From positions 1-5,603 of the forward strand of contig CALEDW010000156.1 in NCBI GenBank assembly GCA_937949585.1: a stretch of 5,603 nt of DNA. The letters are read 5' to 3'. The translations under genes were made by a program, and so were the position numbers. Each line of letters begins with the position of its first letter. Within the stretch, counting starts at the first letter, position 1. The stretch comes from an uncultured Acidimicrobiia bacterium (GTDB lineage Bacteria > Actinomycetota > Acidimicrobiia > IMCC26256 > CALEDW01). This document shows positions 1-5,523 of this stretch, in pieces. The notes under the pieces were generated by a model. The model ran no database searches and had not been told where the DNA came from. It was given only the letters and a program-made list of their open reading frames with translations.

Positions 1-1112
1 TGGCCCGCAACCCGTTCGGGGTGACCGTCTTGCGCTACCGGGACGCCGTGGCCGTGCTGCGCGACCGGCGCTTCCACTCCGCGGTGGACCTCATCCCCCA
101 GATGGCCGGGATCCCCGATGCCGAGATCACCGGCCGCACCCAGCCTTCGATCCTGGCCATGGAGGGGCCCGAGCACGACAGGCTGCGCCGGCTGGTGGCC
201 CCGGCCTTCAGCGCCCGGGCCGCCGACCGGCTCCGGCCGTTCATGCGATCCGTGCTCGACGGGCTGCTCGAACCCGTGCTGCCCCGGGGCCGCTGCGACC
301 TGGTCGGCGACGTGTGCGAGCCGTACCCGATCCCGGTGATCTGCGAGCTGCTCGGCGCCCCCAAGGAGGACTGGAAGCTGTTCTCGGGGTGGGCCACCGA
401 CATCTTCCGGGTCTTCAACAACAACCTCGCCGAGGACCTTCCGGTCATCCGCGCCGCGTTCGCCGAGCTTGAGGCCTACGTGCTCGAGCTCATCGCCCAC
501 CGGCGCCGGGCGCCCGGCGACGACCTGCTCAGCGCTCTCATCGCCGCCGAGGAGGCCGGCGACCGGCTCTCGACCGACGAGCTGGTCATGATGACCGAGG
601 CGGTGCTGATGGCCGGCACCGACACCACCCGCAACCAGCTCGCGTGCTCGGTGGCGCTGCTCGCCGGCCACCCCGACCAGTGGGCGCGGCTCGGCGAGCG
701 ACCCGACCTCGCGCCCCGGGCGGTGGAGGAGACGATGCGGGTGCTCGGCGCGGTGGCCGGTACCGTGCGGGTGGCCGCCGAGGACGTCGACCACCGCGAC
801 GTCCGGTTCCCGGCGGGGACGCTGGTGGTGGTGAGCCTCGCCGGCGCCAACCGCGATCCGGAGATCTGGCCGGAGCCGGATCGCTTCGACATCACCCGGG
901 AACCGTCGGCCAATCCACAGCTCACCTTCGGGGCCGGGGTCCACTTCTGCCTCGGCGCCAACCTGGCCCGCGCCGAGTTGGCCGAGGCGCTGGCGCTGCT
1001 CGCCCGCCGGCTCGGGCCCATCGAGCTCGACGGCCCCATCACCTGGAAGCCGCCCACGGCGGGGATCTGGGGACCGACGAGCCTGCCGCTGCGCTTCACG
1101 CCCCCGGGCTGA
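1..1112 (+). CDS. Cytochrome P450, 5'-truncated by the window edge
   Basis: Heme-thiolate monooxygenase of the soluble bacterial P450 type, which inserts one oxygen atom from O2 into a small hydrophobic substrate using electrons from a ferredoxin/reductase pair (family knowledge; no redox partner is visible here). Numbering from the GTG at 21, the C-helix is EGPEHDRLRR (48-57) and the I-helix oxygen-activation motif is AGTDTT (198-203), with the acid-alcohol pair D201/T202. The K-helix ExxR is E237-R240. The heme loop is FGAGVHFCLG (303-312), with the heme ligand at Cys310. The frame stays open upstream of 21 to the window edge and reads ARNPFG, which matches the segment before the first beta strand in this family, so the GTG at 21 is internal. 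About 369 residues are present against a usual ~400, so roughly 30-45 are missing. All catalytic motifs are intact. The CYP family and substrate cannot be assigned. The gene ends 15 bp before the convergent tRNA. Confidence 0.96.
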   Translation, partial: ARNPFGVTVLRYRDAVAVLRDRRFHSAVDLIPQMAGIPDAEITGRTQPSILAMEGPEHDRLRRLVAPAFSARAADRLRPFMRSVLDGLLEPVLPRGRCDLVGDVCEPYPIPVICELLGAPKEDWKLFSGWATDIFRVFNNNLAEDLPVIRAAFAELEAYVLELIAHRRRAPGDDLLSALIAAEEAGDRLSTDELVMMTEAVLMAGTDTTRNQLACSVALLAGHPDQWARLGERPDLAPRAVEETMRVLGAVAGTVRVAAEDVDHRDVRFPAGTLVVVSLAGANRDPEIWPEPDRFDITREPSANPQLTFGAGVHFCLGANLARAELAEALALLARRLGPIELDGPITWKPPTAGIWGPTSLPLRFTPPG

Positions 1113-1127
1113 ACGAACCCTTCCGGG

Positions 1128-1203
1128 TGGAGCGGACGACGGGACTCGAACCCGCGACCCTCACCTTGGCAAGGTGATGCTCTACCAACTGAGCCACGTC
1201 CGC
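1128..1203 (-). tRNA. tRNA-Gly (anticodon GCC), CCA encoded
   Basis: The minus strand folds as a full cloverleaf. The acceptor stem GCGGACG (1203-1197) pairs perfectly with CGTCCGC (1138-1132). The D-arm has a GCTC/GAGC stem. The anticodon stem TCACC/GGTGA encloses loop TTGCCAA, with anticodon GCC at 1170-1168. The T-arm is GCGGG, TTCGAGT, CCCGT. The discriminator base is T at 1131, followed by genomically encoded CCA at 1130-1128. The length is 76 nt including CCA, and every stem is intact. It decodes GGC/GGU glycine codons, which should be in heavy demand in a genome this GC-rich. Just past the CCA, a tiny ACCC-GGAA-GGGT hairpin followed by TTCGTT (minus strand, 1128-1113) could help end transcription, but it is weak. 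The 3' end faces the P450 gene, and no integrase or duplicated tRNA tail is present in the window. Confidence 0.98.
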
Positions 1204-1215
1204 GTGCGGGCCATG

Positions 1216-1221
1216 ATGCTA
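1216..1221 (-). promoter_or_regulatory. Candidate -10 box for tRNA-Gly
   Basis: The minus strand reads TAGCAT, fitting the TANNNT -10 pattern, 12 bp upstream of the first base of the mature tRNA. Transcription would begin near 1209, leaving a 5' leader of about six nucleotides for RNase P to remove. No TTGACA-like -35 is visible at the usual spacing; that position falls in a G/C-only stretch. Placement is good but the motif is short, so this is a plausible call rather than a firm one. Confidence 0.45.
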
Positions 1222-1225
1222 CCAC

Positions 1226-1254
1226 CGGGCCCCGGCCGGGGGCGCCGGGGCCCG
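1226..1254. repeat. Perfect 10-bp inverted repeat in the divergent promoter region
   Basis: The left arm CGGGCCCCGG (1226-1235) and right arm CCGGGGCCCG (1245-1254) are exact reverse complements separated by 9 nt. The centre at 1240 is equidistant from the two -10-like boxes at 1216-1221 and 1259-1264. There is no T-tract on either side, so it does not look like an intrinsic terminator. It occupies the -35/upstream region of both candidate promoters and could be an operator, or simply a GC-rich palindrome. Perfect G/C palindromes arise fairly easily at this base composition, which lowers confidence in a function. Confidence 0.5.
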
Positions 1255-1258
1255 TCGC

Positions 1259-1264
1259 TAGGCT
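1259..1264 (+). promoter_or_regulatory. Candidate -10 box for the methyltransferase operon, leaderless arrangement
   Basis: TAGGCT matches TANNNT and ends 6 bp before the GTG at 1271, so the expected transcription start coincides with the first base of the start codon. No Shine-Dalgarno sequence precedes that GTG (the six bases before it are GCGGCC). This combination is the usual signature of leaderless mRNAs, which are common in actinobacteria. No -35 consensus is seen. Confidence 0.55.
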
Positions 1265-1270
1265 GCGGCC

Positions 1271-2164
1271 GTGGTGCCCTGCCCGTGGTGCGCCGGACCG
1301 TCCGAGCTGCACCTCACCGGTTGCGCCGACCTGGAGTACTTCACGCCCGCCGACGCCGACTACCGCCGCTGCCCGACCTGCCGGATCGTGTTCCTCCACC
1401 CCCTGCCGAGCCGGGAGGAGCTCGCCGCGCTCTACCCCCCCGAGTACCAGAACTTCGCCCGGCCCCGCGACCGCCTCAGCCGCTGGCTCACCGACCGCTA
1501 CCACGCCCGCCACGCCGCCCTGGTGCGCCGCCACGTCCCGCCCGGCGGGCGGGTCCTGGAGGTCGGCTGCGCCGACGGGGCGCTGCTCGCCCGCCTGCGC
1601 GACGAGGGCTACGAGGTGGCCGGCGTGGAGATCTCCGAGGACGCCTGCGAACGGGCCTGGGAGCGGCGCCTGCCCGTCTTCTGCGGGACCCTCGAGGAGT
1701 ACCCCGGTGACGAGACCTTCGACCTGGTGCTGGCCGGCCACGTGAACGAGCACACCCTCGACCCGCCGGGCACCGCGGCACACCTCGCGGCGCGCCTGCG
1801 CCCCGGCGGGGTCGCCTACGTGGAGACCCCCAACGTCGGCTCCCCGGACGCCCGGCTGTTCGGGAACCGCTGGGGGCTGCTCCACTACCCCCGCCACCTG
1901 TACCTCTTCGACCGCCACACGCTGCGCACCCTGCTCGAGCGGGCCGGCCTGCGGGTGGAGCGCCTCCGCTGGGAGCCGAACTCCTGCGGGTGGGCGCTCA
2001 GCGTGCAGACCGTGCTGCGCCGGGCCGGCATCGACCGGAGCCGCCGGCCCCGCTCCGCGTACTACCCGGCGCTGCTCCTCCTGCTCCTGCCCCTGAACCT
2101 CGTCGACGTGCTCGCCGGCGGCACGGCGGTCATGGCCGCCGTCGCCCGCCGCCCGGAACGCTGA
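1271..2164 (+). CDS. Class I SAM-dependent methyltransferase with N-terminal CxxC/CxxC element
   Basis: Predicted S-adenosylmethionine-dependent methyltransferase of the Methyltransf_23/UbiG-like type, 297 aa. Cys4/Cys7 and Cys34/Cys37 form two CxxC pairs typical of a small zinc-ribbon-like cap (zinc binding is inferred). The Rossmann domain follows: motif I VLEVGCADG (95-103) binds SAM, and the acidic residue ending strand 2 is E120 in VAGVEIS. The motif after strand 4 is FDLVLAGHVNEH (150-161), where relatives usually carry VLEH or VIEH, so N159 is unusual. Then come ARLRPGG (174-180) and the family's WG..HYPRHLYLF element (201-213). The tail at 264-292 is strongly hydrophobic, including a run of six Leu, and may hold the enzyme at the membrane, as in envelope-polysaccharide cluster methyltransferases. 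The GTG at 1271 is favoured by the -10 box 6 bp upstream; GTG at 1274 is an alternative. It is the first gene of a three-gene operon. The acceptor molecule is unknown. Confidence 0.9.
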   Translation: MVPCPWCAGPSELHLTGCADLEYFTPADADYRRCPTCRIVFLHPLPSREELAALYPPEYQNFARPRDRLSRWLTDRYHARHAALVRRHVPPGGRVLEVGCADGALLARLRDEGYEVAGVEISEDACERAWERRLPVFCGTLEEYPGDETFDLVLAGHVNEHTLDPPGTAAHLAARLRPGGVAYVETPNVGSPDARLFGNRWGLLHYPRHLYLFDRHTLRTLLERAGLRVERLRWEPNSCGWALSVQTVLRRAGIDRSRRPRSAYYPALLLLLLPLNLVDVLAGGTAVMAAVARRPER

Positions 2165-2170
2165 GGGGTG
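2163..2170 (+). promoter_or_regulatory. Ribosome-binding site deciding the desaturase start
   Basis: GAGGGGTG overlaps the stop codon (TGA 2162-2164) of the upstream methyltransferase. Its GGGGTG part resembles the GGAGGTG consensus and sits 9 nt before the GTG at 2180. For the alternative GTG at 2168 this site would overlap the start codon itself, so 2180 is preferred on ribosome-binding grounds. Reinitiation directly at 2168 after termination cannot be excluded. Confidence 0.5.
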
Positions 2171-2179
2171 GGTGGGACC

Positions 2180-3100
2180 GTGACCGCGGCGAGCACCCCC
2201 ACTCCGGGCGGCACGATCGGCGACCTGCGCCGCCGCCACCTGCAGGCCCGTCACGGCGCCGCGAACGTAGCCCACGTCCTCGCCACCCATGTGCTGCTGG
2301 GCCTGTGGTTCTGGGCCGGGCACCGGTTCCTGCCGTGGCCCGTCCACCTCGTGTGCAGCCTGCCGGCGTGCCTCGTGCACCAGCGGGCGATGTCGGAGTG
2401 GATCCACGAGGGAGCGCACCACAACCTCGTGCCCGGCCGGGCCAACGACGCGCTCACCTCCCTGCTCGCCGGCCTGCCGTTCCTGTTGCCGGTGGCCGCC
2501 TACCGCGCCGTGCACTTCGCCCACCACCGCTCGGAGCGGTTCTTCGTGCCCGAGGACCCCGACACCGCGTTCCTCGGCGTGAGCACCCGCCGGCAGCTGC
2601 GCCGGGCCGTCGCCGCCGACCTGTGCGGGCTCACCTTCGCCCGTCAGGCCGCCCGGTTCCTCACCCGCGGGCCGACCGTCGCGGCGGCCGACCGGGGCCG
2701 CGCCACGACGCTCACCGTGCTCGCCATGGGCGTCGCGACCCTCGCCGGGATCGTCGGGGCATGGCGCCTGGGGCGCCTCGACGTCCCGATCCTCTACTAC
2801 GGGACCCTGGCCACGCTGTATCCCCTGCTGAACCGGTTGCGCACCTACGCCCAGCACGCCAGCGTTCGCGGCACCGGTCCGATGGCAGGCAGCACCGTTG
2901 CGCGCACCACCGAGGGCGGGGTGCTCGACCGGGTGCTGCACACCTCGCCCCGCCTGCTCTACCACCACGAGCACCACCGCTACCCTGCGCTGCCGTGGCG
3001 GGCCCTGCCCGCCCTGGTCGGCGACCGGGACGACCCCGACCGCTACGTCCGGCGCCGCCTGCCCGTCCTGGCCGCCGTGTACCGCCGCCTGCCCGCCTGA
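2180..3100 (+). CDS. Membrane fatty-acid-desaturase-family protein (three-His-box di-iron enzyme)
   Basis: Integral-membrane di-iron oxygenase of the FA_desaturase superfamily, which uses O2 and electrons to desaturate or hydroxylate an acyl or other lipid chain. From GTG 2180 it is 306 aa. All three histidine boxes are present: HEGAHH (76-81, HX3HH), HFAHH (112-116, HX2HH) and HHEHH (262-266). A further conserved-looking histidine, H226, lies in LRTYAQH. Hydrophobic stretches around 32-48, 54-71, 96-108, 177-195 and 203-218 fit a four-to-six-helix membrane core with the His boxes on the cytoplasmic face. There is no cytochrome b5 or ferredoxin domain, so electrons must come from separate proteins. 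The N-terminus before the first helix is only ~30 residues, making it compact for the family. A GTG at 2168 would add four residues. It lies 15 bp after the upstream methyltransferase and 6 bp before the next, so it is co-transcribed with both. Substrate and regiochemistry are unknown; a hydroxylase role is equally compatible with the boxes. Confidence 0.9.
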   Translation: MTAASTPTPGGTIGDLRRRHLQARHGAANVAHVLATHVLLGLWFWAGHRFLPWPVHLVCSLPACLVHQRAMSEWIHEGAHHNLVPGRANDALTSLLAGLPFLLPVAAYRAVHFAHHRSERFFVPEDPDTAFLGVSTRRQLRRAVAADLCGLTFARQAARFLTRGPTVAAADRGRATTLTVLAMGVATLAGIVGAWRLGRLDVPILYYGTLATLYPLLNRLRTYAQHASVRGTGPMAGSTVARTTEGGVLDRVLHTSPRLLYHHEHHRYPALPWRALPALVGDRDDPDRYVRRRLPVLAAVYRRLPA

Positions 3101-3104
3101 GGGG
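3099..3104 (+). promoter_or_regulatory. Ribosome-binding site of the second methyltransferase
   Basis: GAGGGG overlaps the desaturase stop codon (TGA 3098-3100) and precedes ATG 3107 with a short spacer: 2 nt from the end of the G-run, 4 nt from the GAGG core. The stop-codon/SD fusion implies translational coupling. Confidence 0.55.
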
Positions 3105-3106
3105 CC

Positions 3107-3802
3107 ATGCACCGCCTCGTCAACGCCCACCAGCACCGGCACTGGGACGCCCGCCGCCGGTACCGCGATCCCCGCCACCCGGTGGCCGAAGCGTTCGCCC
3201 GCCCGAAGGTGGAATGGCTGGCCGGGCGCCTCGGGATCGACCGTACGACCAGCGTGCTCGACGTGGGGGCCGGCAACGGCATGTTCACCTGGTGGTGGGC
3301 GCAGGTCGCCGGGCGGGTCGAGGGCCTCGAACTGTCGGTGAACATGATCGAGCGCAGCCCGTGCCGCGACCTGCTGCGCGAAGGCGACGCCTACGCGCTG
3401 CCCTACGAGGACGGCAGCTTCGACGTGGTGTTCGCCGGGAACCTGCTGCACCACCTCACCCGGCCGCAGGACGCGCTCGCCGAGATGCGCCGCGTGGCCC
3501 GGGGCCGGATCGCGATCTGCGAGGGGAACCGCAACCACCTGCCGATGGCCCTGTTCGGCGCCGGCTCCCGGGTGTGCCGGGGAGTGCTGCACTACTCCCG
3601 GCGCACGCTGGTTCGCCTCGTCACCAGCAGCGGCCTGGAGGTGCTGGACGTCCGTGCCCACGGCTACGTGTACGAGAACCAGTCGCCGGCGGCCTCGCTC
3701 CCGGCGGCCCGCCGCCTCGAGGCGGTCTCCCCCGGCGGGGCCTACCTCCTCATGGCAGCCGTGGAACGGCAGCGCACCTCCAGCGGTCCGGTGACCCGGT
3801 AG
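3107..3802 (+). CDS. Class I SAM-dependent methyltransferase (Methyltransf_11 type)
   Basis: Predicted soluble SAM-dependent methyltransferase, 231 aa, a normal single-domain length. Motif I VLDVGAGNG (50-58) binds SAM. E75 in VEGLELS is the ribose-contacting acid after strand 2. GDAYALPYEDGSFDVVFAG (93-111) covers motifs II/III, followed by LLHHL (113-117) and the helix LAEMRRV (124-130). The second half carries CEGNRNHLP (138-146), a block like the E-NR-NP segment of small methyltransferases I associate with cell-envelope gene clusters, then LHYSRRTL (161-168). There is no signal peptide or membrane helix. The ATG at 3107 follows the desaturase stop by 6 bp with an SD overlapping that stop, so it is translationally coupled and last in the operon. 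Its final 61 bp overlap the 3' end of the convergent membrane-protein gene. It is not a duplicate of the first methyltransferase: motifs and tail differ and it lacks the Cys pairs. The acceptor is unknown. Confidence 0.9.
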   Translation: MHRLVNAHQHRHWDARRRYRDPRHPVAEAFARPKVEWLAGRLGIDRTTSVLDVGAGNGMFTWWWAQVAGRVEGLELSVNMIERSPCRDLLREGDAYALPYEDGSFDVVFAGNLLHHLTRPQDALAEMRRVARGRIAICEGNRNHLPMALFGAGSRVCRGVLHYSRRTLVRLVTSSGLEVLDVRAHGYVYENQSPAASLPAARRLEAVSPGGAYLLMAAVERQRTSSGPVTR

Positions 3803-5523
3803 AGCACGCCGCCCGGGCCGCCGGTCACCCGGCGCAGCGCCGGGTCGTCGTCGAACCACGACGGGCGGGGGTTGAAGAAGAACGCCCCGCCCTCCCCCAC
3901 CACCAGGTAGCCCGGCCGGGTCGCCGCCACCGCCGTCCGCCACGCGGTGCAGGTGTTGCGCCCGCGGGCGGGTCCGGCGAGGTAGCGCACGTCGTTCGCG
4001 GCGGCGGCACCCAACAGCGGCGAGAAGTGCAGGCTGCCCAGCACCACCAGCCGCGCCTGCCGGCGGGGCGCGGCCCAGGCGTTCACCGGGTCCAGGGGCA
4101 GGCCCGCATCGACGTAGCGCTGCGGCAGGTAGGAGCGTTGCAGCGCGAACCCGCCGCCGGCGAGCGCGACCGCCGCCCCCACCGCCACCGCCGCCCGGAC
4201 CGCGGCCGGGCCGCGCCGCCAGAGGGCGACCGCGACCGCGCCGGCCGCACCGGCCACCGCCACCGCCGCCAGCACCCCCGGGACCGCGGCCGCCACGAAC
4301 GGCGCCAGGCGCTCCGCACGGGGGGCGGCGAGGTTGACGGCAACCACCCCGAGGGCCACGACCACGAAGCCACGGCGTGCCGGTGCCCCGAGCGCGGCGG
4401 CGGCGAGTGGGGCCAAGGTGACGCCCAGCAGCACCACGGCGAACGAGTAGCGGATCGTGTCCTGGAACAGCCCCCCGGCGAACATCATCGTGTAGGGGGT
4501 CCTGACGTAGCCCGCCACCGCGGCGAGGGCCACGAGGCCGACGAGCCGCTCGACCGCCCGCCGCCCGGGCAGGAACGCCACGGCCGCGCCGGCGAGCACC
4601 AGCACCAGCACCAGCGGCCAGAGGCGCCCGAACGCGTGGTGCAGCCCCGACGCCCAGATCGGGCGAGCCTCCGAGAACCGGCCGAAGAAGTCGGCGATCG
4701 ATTCAGCGGCCTCCATCACCACCGTGCGCCGCAGGTGCCACGGCCCGAGGCGCAGCTCGTACCAGGGCAGCGGGTTGCCGGCCAGGGCCCAGTTCCGGGC
4801 CAGCCAGAATGCCGGGAACGGTGACGCCGCGGCCAGCCACGCGACGGCCGGCGCCACCCGCCGCCCGGCGGCCGACAGCACGACCACCCCGGCGCCCAGT
4901 ACCACGACCGGCAGCGCCACGGTGAGCTTCGAGCTGATCGCCAACCCGGCCGCCGCTCCCGACAGCGCCGCGGGGCCCGGCGCGAGGTCCTGCTGCACGA
5001 GCACGGCCACCGCCGCCAGCAGCAGCGCCCCGCACACCACGTCGTTGGTCGCCTGTCCGGGCTGCGTGCCGGCAACGGTGGGCAGGCCCATCACCATCGC
5101 CGCGCCGAGCGCCGCGGCCGCCCCCATGCCACGGGTGCGGCCGAGGGCCACCGCCGCCAGCAGTGCCAGACCGCCGAACGCGAGGTTCACCACCGGCGAC
5201 AGCACGTCGCGCCCGAACGGGAGGAACGCCAGCGCGTGGAGCACCTGGGCGTTGGCGGGGAACGGGTCCTGCACCGGCGTGGCGATCCCGGGGAACGCCC
5301 ACAGCCGCTCGAGTTGCACGAAGCGCAGCGCGAAGGTGGCGTGGTACCAGAGGGTGTCGCCCTCGGTCATCCCCTGCCCGTAGGTGTCGGCGGCGTGGGT
5401 GCACCAGCCGAGGCCGACCAGCCCGGCGGCGACCGCCCCCGCGACGCGCTCCGCTCGCCCGCCCCACCCCTCGTCGAGGGGCTCGGGGCCCGCCCGCGCC
5501 CCGGGTTCCCGGCGGGCGTCCAC
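3742..5523 (-). CDS. GT-C-type (PMT/GT39-like) polytopic membrane glycosyltransferase, putative
   Basis: Large polytopic membrane protein, 593 aa from GTG 5523, resembling GT-C enzymes that use a polyprenyl-phosphate sugar to glycosylate acceptors outside the membrane. After the first helix (~26-42) the extracytoplasmic loop has TEGDTLWYH (53-61), matching the D-x-x-x-YH signature in which the acidic residue (D56) is the expected catalytic/metal-contacting residue. A second acid is D161 in ATNDVV. ISSKLT (197-202), ARNWALAGNPLPW (242-254) and DTIRYS (355-360) match sites typical of this superfamily. Many Ala/Val/Leu-rich segments up to ~460 suggest about 10-12 helices. Residues ~462-593 form a soluble C-terminal domain ending in a VLYRV strand. 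The GTG at 5523 is chosen because third-position G/C of this frame falls off just upstream and the next in-frame start (Met52) would delete helix 1. No good SD is seen, and the frame stays open to the window edge, so a longer N-terminus is possible. Donor and acceptor are unknown. Confidence 0.8.
   Translation of the reverse strand: MDARREPGARAGPEPLDEGWGGRAERVAGAVAAGLVGLGWCTHAADTYGQGMTEGDTLWYHATFALRFVQLERLWAFPGIATPVQDPFPANAQVLHALAFLPFGRDVLSPVVNLAFGGLALLAAVALGRTRGMGAAAALGAAMVMGLPTVAGTQPGQATNDVVCGALLLAAVAVLVQQDLAPGPAALSGAAAGLAISSKLTVALPVVVLGAGVVVLSAAGRRVAPAVAWLAAASPFPAFWLARNWALAGNPLPWYELRLGPWHLRRTVVMEAAESIADFFGRFSEARPIWASGLHHAFGRLWPLVLVLVLAGAAVAFLPGRRAVERLVGLVALAAVAGYVRTPYTMMFAGGLFQDTIRYSFAVVLLGVTLAPLAAAALGAPARRGFVVVALGVVAVNLAAPRAERLAPFVAAAVPGVLAAVAVAGAAGAVAVALWRRGPAAVRAAVAVGAAVALAGGGFALQRSYLPQRYVDAGLPLDPVNAWAAPRRQARLVVLGSLHFSPLLGAAAANDVRYLAGPARGRNTCTAWRTAVAATRPGYLVVGEGGAFFFNPRPSWFDDDPALRRVTGGPGGVLYRVTGPLEVRCRSTAAMRR

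Noticed and set aside
1113..1128. Rho-independent terminator between the P450 and the tRNA
   Set aside because: Only a 4-bp stem (ACCC/GGGT) with an interrupted T-rich tail on the minus strand; too weak to annotate as a terminator.
1128..1203. tRNA-Gly as an integration site of a genomic island
   Set aside because: tRNA 3' ends are common attachment sites, but there is no integrase, no second copy of the tRNA tail in the window and no visible change in base composition on either side.
476..3943. A 1155-codon open frame on the minus strand crossing the P450, tRNA, operon and GT-C tail
   Set aside because: It runs through an intact tRNA gene and antisense to four genes with clear catalytic motifs, is rich in Gly/Arg/Pro/Ala/Val low-complexity sequence, and shows no domain. 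Stop codons are rare by chance at this GC content.
4141..4280. CCGCCACCG-like tandem repeat tract
   Set aside because: The repetitive look comes from Ala/Val/Gly codons of transmembrane helices in the minus-strand gene; units are irregular and not separated by spacers, so neither a satellite nor a CRISPR array.
1990..4824. A 944-codon open frame on the plus strand
   Set aside because: It is an Arg/Pro/Gly/Ala-rich translation overlapping the desaturase, the second methyltransferase and the minus-strand membrane protein in wrong phases; no motif and no third-position G/C signature of its own.
4724..5383. A 219-codon plus-strand frame opposite the GT-C-like gene
   Set aside because: The opposite strand carries membrane helices and GT-C signature motifs, while this frame reads as Ser/Ala/Pro/Thr-rich shadow sequence.
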